This document shows positions 23,744-36,847 of a DNA stretch of 64,000 nt, one piece after another; position 1 is the stretch's first letter, and every line of letters begins with the position of its first letter. The position numbers were made by a program, and so were the translations under genes. The stretch lies in the NCBI GenBank assembly GCA_029891385.1, contig CM057228.1, positions 35,529,023-35,593,022 of the forward strand, written 5' to 3'. Under the pieces are notes generated by a model. It saw only the letters and a list, made by a program, of their open reading frames with translations. It searched no databases and was not told the DNA's origin. The DNA is from Erythroxylum novogranatense. Its lineage: Eukaryota > Streptophyta > Magnoliopsida > Malpighiales > Erythroxylaceae.

Positions 23744-25300
23744 AATATCCCCACACTTAACCTTTTGCTTGTCCTCAAGCAATTCGTAATATAATTCAAC
23801 AAATTTACAAACATTCATCCCTTATTAACCATCTACACTCTAAATCATCATATTATGTCAATCAAATTATCATACAACTAGATTCAAGTAATTATAGAAC
23901 CAACCTTCATAAGTCAATATCAAGAGCAATCATATAGATAATATTTTTGAAGTCAAAAGCATACATTTTTACATCATCACCAAGAATTCACTCAATGCAC
24001 TCAAACTATTTAAGGTGAAAAGTGTTAGAACTCTCAAATCAATGCATAGAAAAATTCTTAACCATAAGCTTGCAACAAGATCATATCTCTACCACTTATA
24101 AGTAAACTAGAAACAAAAATCAAAATGTCTTAATACAAGATTTTAAGGCTTTGGTTAGAGTATGATAGGGATAATAAAAAGGGTGATAATATTAAGGGAA
24201 TTTACATAAACAAAATCATATGCAACTTAGTTCTTCACAGTATAGGTCTTTCACATGGTACCATAACTTTAGCACTTTTTTTCTTTTTTTTAACTTATTA
24301 TGCTCAACACATTTTTAAAGCATTTATCATATACCAACAATTAAAGAAATATTATACCTTTTCAAATTTTAAGTTTCAAGCAGTCAAGTAAATGTAAACA
24401 ATTTTCAGGTTCAAAATAATAAAAGGCTTAAGAAAAATAAGGTAAAGGCTAATAATGTGGTTATAATAAATGAAAAGGCCAATTCTCAAAATTGATTACT
24501 CTAAAGGATAAAATATGATGGGATAATTATTATGAAAATAGGCTAAATCAAACGTTGAATCTAAATGCCTTTATTATTTCAATTCTTATAATTTAACAAA
24601 TGTGATCTCAATATGAATACTAAAAGTAGGCTTTAAAATTATCCAACTATGCATGATAACATATATGAAATAATAAAAGAGCTTATAATGATGATGTATT
24701 TGCTCTTAGGCTCAAAATCTTACAAAATGATCTTGTATATAAATAATATGCAATTTCTATTTAAATTGATTATCTCAATGATTACTAAAACCTAACTTAT
24801 AAAAGCAAGTCTATTCTAACTTTCATCATTTGCATATTAATTCAATTTAATAATCAATAATGATTTAAAGTATTTTAGACATTTTAACTAACTTTCGGGA
24901 TGTCCATTATTAAGATTTAATAAAAAGATTATAATAAAATTAAAATCTCTTCCTATACTTAAAATTGTACATTGTTTTCAATGTACACAATTTAAGCACA
25001 TCAAAATAACATAATAAAAAGTGAGAAAGGGTTATTGGTACTGCCTTAAGTCATAAGAATTATAGTTTTCTGAATTTGATGAAGGGTCCATCTGATATTA
25101 GATACATCCATCCTCACAAAAATATAAACAAAAAGGGATAAAAAAGATAAATGAAAATGTCAAAATTAATAAAGAATATGGAAATAACATAACATGAAAT
25201 AAAATCCTATGTTAACTCAAAAAATGAAATAAAAATGAAACATATCTTAATTTTCGAGTTGCCTCCCAAGTAGCGCTTGTTTAATGTTGTTAACTTGATG
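23744..25300 (-). mobile_element. Element D polypurine tract and non-coding 3' region
   Basis: The PPT lies at 23744-23758. The remainder up to the integrase end is AT-rich with no recognisable coding sequence. It carries the phrase 'gttgcctcccaagtagcgc' near 25260, shared with element X. A long 3' non-coding part after integrase is usual for Athila/Tat-type elements. Confidence 0.7.
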
Positions 25301-26530
25301 GACGTTTCATGCTCAAGGTAACTTGGTTAAATTAATATTCTCTGTACTAATGTTAAGTTCACCTCCAAAATATAACTTCAAATGATGGTCATTTACTTTA
25401 AAATTACATTTATCCGGATGACTTACCTCGATTATGCCATATGGAAATGCTTTTTCCACAATAAAAGGACCAAACCATCTTAATTTAAACTTTCCAGGAA
25501 ATAATCTTAGACGAGTTTTGTATAAAAGAAATTTTCTCCCTCATTAAATTGCTATGATTGCTTGATCATGCAATCATGATAATTATTGGCTTTCTCTTTG
25601 TAAATTTTGGAATTTTCATAAGCCATCAATCACCATTCTTCTAATTCATTAATTTGAAATTTTCGCTTCTCACTTGCACATTGAAGATCAAAATTCATGA
25701 GTTTAATAGCCTAATATGCATTATGTTCTAATTCAACAGGTAGATAACATGTTTTTCTATAGACCAACCTATAAGGTGTAGTGCCAATTGGTGTTTTACA
25801 TATCGTTCTGTAAGCCCATAAAATATCATCTAAGTTGGATGACCAGTTTTTTCTCTGATAATCTATAGTTTTCTCCACAATTCATTATAAGTCCCTATTA
25901 GCTACCTCAACTTGGCCATTAGTTTGAGGGTAACATGGGGTGGCAATCTTATGAGTAATTTTATACTTTTTAAATATTTTTAATTATGCATTACAAAAAT
26001 GTGTACCCTTATCATTAATAATTGCCCTAGGTGTGGCAAAACAAGAAAACAAAATTTCAAAAATCTTATGACAACCCTAGCATTATTTATGGGTAAAGCT
26101 TGTGCTTCCACCCATTTAGAGGCATAGTCAATAGCTCCTAAGATGTATCTATTACCAAATGAAGTTAGGAACAGACCCATGAAATCAATGACCCAAATAT
26201 TAAACACTTCATAAACAAGAATGAAATTTTGAGGCATCTCATTTTAGTGAGAAATATTACTTGATCATTGACATATATCACATAAAGTTACATACCTTTA
26301 GGCATACTTAAAAATTGAAGGCCAATAAAAACCTAACTTAAGGATATTCTGAGTCATCCTATTCCTATTATGGTGCCTTTTGATAGGTTCAACATGACAA
26401 TATTGTAAGATTTTTCACCCCTCAAAATGAGGTACACATCTTCTCACTATTTAGCTTGCATAGGTATGAAATAAATACAGATTTTCCTAAAAATAATCCC
26501 TTAAATCAGTAAAGAATTTCTTCTTTTAAA
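25300..26530 (-). pseudogene. Element D integrase, decayed
   Basis: Reading leftwards, the zinc-binding region is worn but recognisable near 26240-26330. The catalytic core opens at 26237 ([20 protein letters not shown], then [20 protein letters not shown]), carrying the first Asp of the DDE triad in VIDFMG. The frame is lost near 25980. Shifted frames continue with fragments corresponding to the C-terminal part (YRLVYGK-like and LLLWKKHFHMA regions). Multiple stops. The upstream half of pol lies at 34774-36429 because element C has inserted between RNase H and integrase. Confidence 0.85.
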
Positions 26531-29500
26531 TGTTTCCGGAGCTCAACATTTCGGAATATCATAAGACGTGAGCGTGCGTATTACCTTGAAGGGTTATTTC
26601 CATTGAACCCTCATTAGACATCATCTTATATGAATAGTGTGCCCACACCAGTCAATAATCAAAATCACAATTTGATTTCTTCAAAAACATCGTAGCTCTA
26701 AGTCTCTAATTTAATTTGAAGCAAGAACCATCTCAAACGGAGTTCTATAGATGGAGATATAAGTAAAATACCAAAGTATGTTTAGTAAACAACCAATTCA
26801 TGCTCTTCCAATCAATTTCCTGACTTTCTCTCCATAAATCTTTTTAAAATAAACACTAATGAATACCAATTTTTGTGGAGAGGTAGAAAAATGTGTTAGC
26901 AATCTATTTATTCAATAATCACTCCATTTGGAGGTCGGATGATGAAGTTATGATCAAACGAATCAAACATGTTTATATCCTCAATCATATTGTACCTATC
27001 TTGGGACAATTGGCATAAATTTCTCTAGAAACCTCTTATTGCGGTCATTCTTGATGGTTTGAAAGAGAAATTCTAGATCTACAACTTTCATGAAGACCTT
27101 AAAGTGAGATTCTACCATTTAGAGGGTCAAAAATGCAAATTTCATGTAGCTGTCCCGTGTATGTCCGCCTAACGAACATAGACGGGCTTAGGAGTGCTTT
27201 CCAGACCAAAAAATGTTTGTTTAACAGACACGGACTGGTATGGGGGCATTTTTACACCTAAAAGGGTTCGTTTATCGAACATGAAGTCCGTCTAACGGAC
27301 ATTGATGATCCAAAATTCCTTCCAAAGCCTCTCCAAAGGTTCCTACATCCATTCTAACATCATATTCATTCATAATCTTCCCAAATTCACTTATTCTAAT
27401 GTAATATCACTTCTTAACCATCTAATTACCAAAATGATTTCATAAATCTCCCAAATCTCAACTCAAATGATTCATCTCATATAACAAATTCCCATCTTTC
27501 ACCATAGTTGTTATGTATACATCTTGTGTAACATTACTAAATTATGAAGATCATAACTCTCATCTCCGATATCCAAAAATTTCATACTTATTAGTGTTAG
27601 AAAGCTAAGAGGATAGGCTATAACTTTCCAGAAGACCACTTTGTCTAATTTAGCCTAGATTAATCCAATTTTTCCTCTAAAGTCAAAACACAATTCTTAT
27701 CTTTCCTTTCCATAATACATCTCCCTTATATGTAACAACAATTTGTATTCAAAATTTATCATCTCAAATTGATAACTTCTTCAAGTGTACCAAATTCCAA
27801 CTTAGCCTCATCCTTAATTAATTCACATTTCAACTCCATCTCATTCATACACAAATTCACATTTTAATTTAGCAATCATTCATACACTAATTCATATTTC
27901 ATTAACATCATAAAACAAGAGTTTACAAAGCTTCAATAGCATTTCAAGTCACAATACAATAATGTTCCAAAATCCCCAAATTACACAAGATACTTGAATA
28001 ATAATTGCTCAAAATGCAATTATAGCCTTGTTTTACATAAACTACTCCAAAACAAAACAAAGCATGCAAATTCGGAGTGATGTCTTGATTTTTTTTCACT
28101 CAGTCTCTTGCTCATCACCCGAATAGGGGAAGGAGAGTGGGGGTGAGCTTGAAAGCTTGTGGGTAATAGGTTTATAACGAGAAACAAGCGAAAATCATTA
28201 AAATATTTATTTCCATTGAAAAATTCACATTGAAAATCCATGTAACACATATTTTTCAAATTCACAGCTTATCAAGCAATTCATAAACATCATAAATCAT
28301 GAATTCATCAAACTTGTCACAAATCATAAATACATAAGCACGTCAGAAATGGTTTGGGTAGATCTATAAACATGACGAACTACACAATTCCACATAATGG
28401 TCTTGTGTATTCGTAACTTGATTTACTATCGCAATCTCACATAGTGGTTTTGTGTAGACGTAAACTTGAGGGAGTCCATGAAGAAGCTCCGTGTCACTAG
28501 CGGGCAGGCGGGAGAAGCCTTTAACTTGGTCAATGTGCACGTGACATTCTTGGGTGGATTTCACCAAACCCACATAACATATAATTCAAGACTTGAAAAC
28601 CAATTGCCCAAATGGCACATTTTGAAAACTTATCTTTCATGAGCATGAAATATTTCATATGCATTTCTTAAACTTAATTTCATAGATATAAAGTCTTTTC
28701 AAAATCATTTCCATGTCACAATTAATCATCGAGATTCATACACCAAAACATGTAGTAATTTCACAAATCATTCAAAGCAATAAAAGCAACATTTATGAGG
28801 TAATTGAAATCATTTCATTCTCTTGCTTTAAAAGGAAACATTCATGGCTCATTACTCAATTATAAATATGAAACCCACCTTGAATCCCTTGCTTAAAGAC
28901 TTGCTCAAAATGACCTCTCCCTTTACTCCTTTTGCCTTCTCTTCATTTCCTTTATCAAAGGCAAAATTCCCATTCAATAGGAATAACAATTAAGTACCCA
29001 AAGGAACATATTCATAAAATTGATCATAGAAAGCTTAAACTCATACATCTCTTAAGCTTTATGAACCAAAACTCCTTTCAAAATTCAACGATTAAAATCC
29101 AACTTACCTTGAATTTTCACCAAATGAAGAGTTTCTTGGCTTTAATGAAAGCTCTTTTTTTCCTCTACCTTTTTCTCTTCTTGAACCACCTCAAATTCCT
29201 TCTTGAAAGCTAAGCAAATATGAAACCTAACTTTTTCTTCTTTTTCTCTCCTTTCTCTCTTCTCTACAACTCTCTCTTCTTTTCTATTCTCAAATCACGT
29301 TTTTGCTTCTTCCTTAAAAGCAAGCCAACACTTCTTATTTCATTTATGCCATTAACGATTGAGAAATGTCTAATTTGCCCTTCCTTTAAAGCCTTAAGAC
29401 TTTAATGCTTAAGTGATCTTCCCAAAATGCCCTCATACATATATACCATTACCACTTAATTTAATTAAACCATATTTTAAAATTCTACCAACATTAACAT

Positions 29501-30102
29501 AAAAATTAACTCCAAATAAAATAATTAATCTAGTAAGACCTCAAAATTATTTAAATTATGCCAACTCCTTCCCAAAATCCAGACCTTTTCCGATCAGGTA
29601 ATTGAAGAAATTTGATAAAACTTTCTTCTAGAAAAATGTTCCTCATTGTATTAAGTTTCTAATGACACCAAAATCATTCAATTTGGTTTGAAAAAGTAAA
29701 GGTTATACTCCAAACATTTTTGTACTGTTCTTAGGCTGAAACAATATTCTATGCTTAACTTCCATCTAAAAATTGACATTCTTAAAGACTGAATTGAAAC
29801 TCGATTTCATCAAACAATTTTTAATACTATGCCTCTAGTTTTCTCCAAATTAAAAATCATCTCATTTGGATAACTAGAGAAAAAGTTATGGATAAAACAC
29901 TTAAGCATACTCACCAAACATGTTTCAACTATATTTTCCAACTTTTAACTTCCAACACTTCACATATAACTGATCTTGTAACTAAACCATCTTTTCTAAT
30001 TCACTTAAAATTCAAGAATTATCCTTCTCTTTACACAAGAATAATCGTCAATAATTTTTCATTTAATAGTTCTAACTTTCAAGAAAAATTCGGGGTCCAA
30101 CA
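26531..30102 (-). repeat. Element C 3' LTR
   Basis: The left edge TGTTTCCGGAG corresponds to TGTTGGACCCCGTTTCCAG of the other LTR with about ten bases lost. The right edge is CGGGGTCCAACA at 30102. It contains the palindrome-like repeat cassette (27150-27310), a hairpin block (28380-28410), and a segment near 28130-28160 ('gagtgggggtgagcttgaaagc') shared with family A. The ORFs at 28020, 28364, 28932 and 29220 lie within it and have counterparts only in the other LTR. Confidence 0.85.
27150..27310. repeat. Palindromic repeat cassette in element C 3' LTR
   Basis: At least four diverged copies of a near-palindrome of the form TGTCCGTTTAACGGACA, spaced about 20-70 bases. The sister LTR has the same cassette at about 31800-31965, with the perfect version at 31884-31902. 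GC content is well above the flanks. Confidence 0.75.
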
Positions 30103-31163
30103 TCCCCCCCTAAAAGAATTTCGTCCTCGAAATTCTTACCTTGGTGATCAAACAAATGAGGGTAATGTTGTCTTATGTTTTCCTCAATCTCCCAAGTAAA
30201 TTCTTCACTCGAATAATTTCTTCCAATTGACTATATTCAATAGACTCACTCGATCTTTCAATCACTCATTTAGTCATTCACTTCTTAACTATTTCCTTAA
30301 TATATATATGTATCTTAAATTACTCACAATTTTCCACTTCTTGCATTTAACACTAATATCATATCATATCGACATATCTGAGACATCTTTATTAGTAACA
30401 CTAACTCATAAATCAATGGTTCGGTTCTTAATAACTTTATATGAACAAATTCAATTCAAGCTTAGTTGCTTCCTTATCAGGTATACATACTTCTCATTTC
30501 GATCACAAATCATCATTTCCAATTCAAACTTGGAATTCAAATCCATTTTCAATTCCTCAATAAGATTCTCAATTTTTGAATCCTTAATTTGGGCTTTGTT
30601 AATGCTTCCATGTGAAACTGATCTTCAATTCCACTAATATATTCTCATGGTGGATCATAACTCTTGTCACATTAATCAAACAACAACTTTGGTTCCAATT
30701 TCATCTTCTTAAGATCATAACAATTTCTGTTTTTATTATTGTACACTTTAATCTCATCATTTCTACTTGTCTCCTTATTTTCCCCAAACAATCCTTGATA
30801 ATACATTCACATCTTTATCACATTCAGGGATATACACCACAGTACAATATTGGTGTCATATTCAATTCCACCAATACAAATGCGTTGACTCATTATATGT
30901 CATATTTGACCATGTACTATTTTCCATCTCTAATTCCCCAAAACTTTCAATTTTCTCAAATTCTAAAGAGGAATCATTCTTCTCATTAATTTTATTAGCT
31001 CGAACTCTTAATAAATGCTCATGCGTGTGACTTATACACATGCGACTCAGACTAGGGATCAATCATTGTGGCATGCTAAGACTTATCAAAAATACATGTA
31101 ACTTGATACATATTTCCAAAATGCCCATGTACGATCTCAAATATGGGCTTTGATACCACAACA
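30103..31163 (-). mobile_element. Element C interior (1061 bp, non-coding)
   Basis: The C-rich tract and AATTTCGTCCTCGAAATTC at the left read on the minus strand as the gypsy 3' end plus PPT. At the right, 31145-31158 reads TGGTATCAAAGCCC on the minus strand, a slightly worn initiator tRNA-Met primer site, five bases from the LTR. Plus-strand ORFs of 87-136 codons (30227, 30612, 30767) run antisense to the element in low-complexity sequence and match nothing I recognise. Blocks near 30270-30360 and 30825-30930 resemble the interior of element E2 (60640-60720 and 63850-63955). Confidence 0.8.
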
Positions 31164-34100
31164 TGTTGGACCCCGTTTCCAGATCCCAACATTCCAAAAT
31201 ATCATAAGACGTGAGTGTGCGTATTACCTTGAAGGGTTATTTCCATTGAACCCTCATTAGCCATCATCCTATATGAGTAGTGTGCCCACACCATTCAATC
31301 ATCAAAATCACAATTTTACTTCTTCAAAACAATCACATATCTAAGTCTCTAGTTTAATTTGAAGCAAGAACCATCTGAAACGGAGTTCTACAGATGGAGA
31401 TATAAGTAAAATACCGAAGTATGTTTAGTAAACAACCAATTCGTGCTCTTCCAATCAATTTCCTCAATTTCTCTCCATAAATCTTTTTGAAATAAACACC
31501 AATGAATACCAATTTTTATGGAGAGATATAAAAATGTGTTAGGAATCTATTTCTTCAATAATCACTCCATTTGGAGGTCGGAAGATGAAGTTATGGCCAA
31601 ACGAATCAAACATGTTTATATCCTCAATCATATTGTACCTATCTTGGGACAACTAGTATAACTTTCTCTAGAAACCTCTTATTGAGGTTATTCTTAGACC
31701 TTTTGAAAGAAAACTTCTAGATATACAACTTTCATGAAGACTACAAAGTGAGATTTTGCCATTTAGAGGGTCAAAAACCTAAATTTCCTATAGCTATCCC
31801 ATGTATGTAACGGACATACATGTTCGCCTAACAGACATAAACAAGCTTGGGAGTGCTTTCCAGACTTGAGAATGTCCGTTTAACGGACATAGACTGGGCT
31901 AGGGGCTTTTTAACACCCAAGAAGGTCCATTTAACAGACCTAAAGTCTATCTAACGGACATTGGTGATCCAAAACTCCTTCCAAAGCCTCTCTAAAGGTT
32001 CCTACATCCATTCTAACATCATATTCACTCATAATCTTTCCAAATTCACTTCTTCTAATGTAATATCACTTCTTAACCATCAAATTACCAAAATGATTTC
32101 ATAAATCTCCCAAATCTCAAATCAAATGATTCATCTCATACAATAAATGCCCATCTTTCACCATAGCTATTATGTATACATCTTGTGTAACGTTACTAAA
32201 TTATGAAGATCATAACTCTCAACTCTGATATCCAAAAATTTCATACTTATGAGCGTTGGAAAGCTAAGAGGATAGGCTACAACTTTTTAGAAGACCACTT
32301 TGTCTAATTCAGCCTAGATTAACCAAATTTTTCCTCCAAAGTTAAAACACAATTCCTATCTTTCTTTTCCATAATACATCTCCCTTATATGTAACAACAA
32401 TTCGTATTCAAAATTTATTATCTCAAATTGATAACTTCTTCAAGTATACCTAATTCCAACTTAGCATCATCCTTAATTAATTCAAATTTCAACTCCACCT
32501 CATTCATACACAAGTTCACATTTCAATTTGGCAATCATCCATATATAAATTCATATTTCATTAACATCATAAAACAAGAGTTTACAAAGCTTCAATGGCA
32601 TTTCAATTTATAATACATTAATGTTCCAAAATTCCCAAATGACATAAGATATTTGAATAATAATTGCTTAAAATGTAATTACAGCTTTGTTTTACATAAA
32701 CTACCCAAAACAAAACAAAACGTGCAAATTTTGAGTGATGTCTTGACTTTCTTTCGCTCGACCTCTTGCTCATCACCTAAATAAGGGAAGGAGAGTGGGG
32801 GTAAGCTTGAAAGCTCGTGAGTAACAGGTTTATAACGAGAAACAAGAAAAAACTATTGAAATATTTATTTCCATTGAAAAATTCACATTGATAATCCATG
32901 TAACACATATTTCCCAAATTCACAACTTATCAAGCAATTCACAAACATCATCAATCATGAATTCATCAAACTTGTCACAAATCATAAACGCATAAGCACA
33001 TCAGAAATGGTTTGGGCAAATCTATAAACATGATGAACTACACAATTCCACACAATGGTCCTGTGTAGTCGTAACTTTATGTCCTATGGCAATCTCACAT
33101 AGTGGTGTAGAAGTAAACTTGAGGGAGTTCATGAAGAAACTCCGCGTCACTTGCGGGCAGGCGAGAGAAGCCTTTAACTTGATCAATTAACACGTGACAT
33201 TTTTAGATGGATTACGCCAAACCCACATAATATGTAATTCATGACTTGAAAACCAATTGCCCAAATGACACATTTTGAAAACTTGTCTTTCATGAGCATG
33301 AAATATTTCATATGCATTTCCTAAACTTAATTTCATTGACATAAAGTCTTTTCAAAACCATTTCCATATCACAATTCATCATCGAGATTCATACATTAAA
33401 ACATGTAGCAATTTCACAAATCATTCAAAGCAATAAAAGTAACATTTATGAGGTAATTGAAATCATTTCATTCTCTTGCTTTAAAAGGAAACATTCATGG
33501 CTCATTACTCAATTATAAACATGAAACCCACCTTGAATCCCTTGCTTAAAGACTTGCTCAAAATGACCTCTCCCCTTGCTCCTTTTGCCTTCTCTTAATT
33601 TCTTTCATCAAAGGAAAAATTCTCATTCAATAGGAATATCAATTGAGAACCCAAAGGAACATATTCATAAAATTGATCATAGAAAGCTTAAACCCATATA
33701 TTTCTTAAGCTTTATGAACCAAAACTCCTTTCAAAATCCAAAGATTAAAATCCAACTTACCTTGAATCTTCACCAAATGAAGAGTTTCTTTCACCAAATG
33801 AAGAATTTCTTGGCTTTAATGAAAGCTCTTCTTTTCCTCCACCTTTTTCTCTTTTTGAACCACCTCAAATTCCCTCTTGAAAGCTAAGCAAAGATGAAAC
33901 CTAGCTTTTTCTTCTTTTTCTCTCCTTTCTCTCTTCTCTACAACTATCTCTTCTTTTATATCCTCAAATTACGTTTTTGCTTATTCCTTAAAAGCAAGCC
34001 AACACCTTTTATTTCATTTATGCCACTAATGATTGAGAAATGTCCAATTTGCCCTTCCTTCAAAGCCTTAAGACTTTAATTCACTTTGATCTTCCCAAAA

Positions 34101-34773
34101 TGCCCTTATACATATATACTCTTACCACTTAATTCAACTAAACCATGTTTTAAAATCCTATCAACATTATCATAAGAATTAACTCTAAATAAAATAATTA
34201 ATCTAGCAAGACCTTAAAATTATTTAAATCATGCCTAACTCCTTCCAAAATCCAAATCTTTTCTGATCAGTTAATTGAAGGAATTTGATAACACTTCCTT
34301 CTAGAAAAATGTCTCATTGTATTAATTTTCTAATGACACCGAAATCATTCAATTTGATTCACAAATCTGAAAGTTATACCCCAAACATTTTTGTACTGTT
34401 CTTATACTGAAACAATATTCTATGTTTAACTTCCATCCAAAAATTGACATTCTTAAAGACTGAATTGAAACTCTATTTTATCAAACAATTTGTAGCACTG
34501 TGCCTCTAGTTTATTCCGAATTAAAAATCATCTCATTTGGATAACTAGAGAAAAAGTTATGGCTAAAACACTGAAGCATACTCACCGAATATGTTTCAAC
34601 TACATTTTCCAGCTTTTAACTTCCAACACTTCACATATAACTCATCTTATAACTAAACCATATTTTCTACTTCACTTAAAATTCAAGAATTGTCCTTCTC
34701 TTTACACATGAATAATCGTCAATAATTTCTCATTTAATAGTTCTAACTTCCAAGAAAAGCTCGGGGTTTAACA
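31164..34773 (-). repeat. Element C 5' LTR (3610 bp)
   Basis: It starts TGTTGGACCCCG and ends CGGGGTTTAACA, a 12-bp imperfect terminal inverted repeat. Its hairpin at 33038-33068 (CTACACA/TGTGTAG, 17-nt loop) is perfectly paired whereas the sister copy has one mismatch. ORFs at 32428, 33576 and 33894 repeat those of the other LTR and are not supported as genes. Confidence 0.85.
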
Positions 34774-36429
34774 TAAGATCTTAGTCACTAAATAATTTGC
34801 AATATCTACAAACCAAGGGGTTTTGACCTCACTTACCTCCTCCAAATTATAAAGGTGCTCTTATAGTAATGAATCTTCAATGCCTTCATTCAACTCCTAA
34901 AGATAGATGGTCGACTACTAAGTTTTTAGCTCCTTTCTTGTCCCTAATCTCTACATCAAATTCTTGTAATAAAAAATTCATCTTATTAGTCTAAGCTTAG
35001 CATTCGGTTTATTAAACAAGTATCTTAATGTAGAATGGTCAGTATAAACATCAACTTTAGACAAACTAGATAAGATCTAAATTTATCAAACACAAAAACC
35101 CTGCTAGAAATTCTTTCTTTGTCATAGTATAATTCTCATAGACATTTGTCAAAGTCTTGCTAACATAGTAAATTGGTTTAAATTGTTTGTCATTTCACTG
35201 TCCAAGTATTGGACCTATTGCAAAATCATTTGCATCAAGCATTAGCTTAAATGATAAATTCCGATTTGATGCAAGCATACTTGGGGCATTCGTCAACTTT
35301 CCTTAAGAACATTAAAAGCATCTAAACATTCTTGATTAAATTTAAAAGGCATATAGTTCCCTTATAAATTGGTTAAAGGCCTAGCAATTTTAGAAAAATC
35401 CTTGATAAATCTTTTATAAAAGTTTCATAACCTAAAAAACTTCTTATGGCCTTAACCGAGGAAGGGGATGATAATTTCTCTATAACTTCAATTTTTTCTT
35501 TATATACCTTAATACTCTCATGAGAAATTTTATGACCTAAAACCATGCACTTTTATATCATAAATTGATATTTTTCAAAATTTAACACCATATTTGTTTT
35601 CTTGCATCTCACTAACACTGACTCTAAATTATGGAGGCATAAATTGAAAGAATCACCGCAAACATAAAAATCATCCATATATACCTCTATTATATCCTTG
35701 ACCAGATCATCAAAGATGATCATCATACACCTCTTAAATGTAGTAGGTGCATTGCACAATCCAAAAGGTATCCTCCTATAAGTGAACGCACTATAAGGAA
35801 ACATAAAGGCTATTTCTCTTGATCTTCTTGGGCAATTGGAATTTGAAGGTAGCCCAAAAGTCCATATAAGAAACAATAGTACATGTGCCCAGCTAGCCAT
35901 TCCAACATTTGGTCTATGAAAGGCAAAGGGAAGTGGTCTTTCCTTGTCACTTTATTCAGCTTCCTGTAATCGATGTATATACTCCACTGAGTGATAGTTC
36001 TTGTAGAAATAAACTCATCCTTCTGATTAGGTACCACTGTCATTCCTCCCTTTTTTAGCTCATCCTACACAGGACTTACTGAGTAACTATCAGAAATAGG
36101 ATAAATCACACTAGCATGTAGGAGTTTAATTACCTATACCTTTACCACTTATTTCATGTTAGGATTCAAACTCCTTTGGGGCTGTAGCACCAGTTTGAGC
36201 TCCTCCTCCATCAGAATCTTGAGCATGCAAAAAGAAGGTTTGATTCCCCTAATATCAAAGATCTTCCAAGTAATAGCCCTCTTATGCTGTTTAAACATAT
36301 TTAGCAATTTTTCTTTTTAATCCACTTCTAGAGTTGACGTAATAATTACAGACAATTTTGACTCCTTCTTAAGAAATGCATATTCCAAATCATTAGGAAG
36401 TTTCTTCAGCTCCAACCCTAGTGTCTCTT
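34774..36429 (-). pseudogene. Element D reverse transcriptase and RNase H, decayed
   Basis: Read from right to left: a pre-RT segment (KKLPNDLEYAFLKKESK), ASVIYPISDS, then RT with MTVVPNQKDEFISTRTITQW from 36043, DYRKLNKVTRKDHFPLPFID, a frame change near 35850, and FGLCNAPTTFKRCMM with catalytic YMDDF near 35680. RNase H follows to about 34830 with many stops (remnants DEFFITRI and WFVDIANYLV-like). The wording matches the Athila/Tat lineage rather than chromoviruses. Protease and gag are absent: at 36429 the coding sequence joins directly to the middle of an LTR, so a deletion removed the 5' half. Confidence 0.88.
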
Positions 36430-36847
36430 TAATAATATCCTTTTATAGTAAAAATTAGGGATTCTAGTATATACATGATTACTTACACAATCGTGTAGGT
36501 GACCATGTATCTCCAAAAATACCTCAAATTATGACTTTACACAATCATAGAGACTTCACGGTTGTGTATATCAACATACATGAGTGTGTAACTCCACACA
36601 GGCAGGACACATTTACAGAGACTTACACAGCCACTATACACGATCTTATAAGTCCACAATTGCTCCAATCCTTCCATTCCATGTCATAATTTCACCCAAA
36701 TATATCTCCTCTTGGTCTATGAAGGTAATTATCACCTACCAACATACTTGAAACAAAATAAGTACCCAAAATACTATCAAACCATTAAATAACAAACAAA
36801 GTACACTAAATATGGGTCTATAGTCATAGTTAACTAATCGTTTATCA
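36430..36847 (-). repeat. Element D 5' LTR remnant
   Basis: It matches 22331-22742 and 23721-23743 but lacks the 969-bp insert, so it serves as the empty-site comparison for that insertion. The outer end is TTTATCA at 36847. The inner part of the LTR, primer site, gag and protease are missing. Confidence 0.8.

Larger units (their letters stand above)
26531..34773 (-). mobile_element. Element C: non-coding (LARD-like) LTR element nested in element D
   Basis: Two 3.6-kb LTRs (26531-30102 and 31164-34773) enclose a 1.06-kb interior without coding sequence. A primer-binding site at 31145-31158 and a PPT at 30103-30115 show minus orientation. It splits element D pol: RT/RNase H to the right and integrase to the left, both on the minus strand in the expected order. 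The two LTRs differ by scattered substitutions and small indels, so the insertion is not recent. Flanking 5-mers (TTAAA and TAAGA) do not form a convincing duplication. Confidence 0.85.

Noticed and set aside
30227..30989. Plus-strand ORFs of 125-136 codons in the element C interior
   Set aside because: Low-complexity Phe/Ser/Ile/Leu-rich products, antisense to the element, with no recognisable domain.
26526..34778. Possible 5-bp target duplication of element C (TTAAA/TAAGA)
   Set aside because: Only three of five positions agree, which is close to chance in AT-rich DNA.
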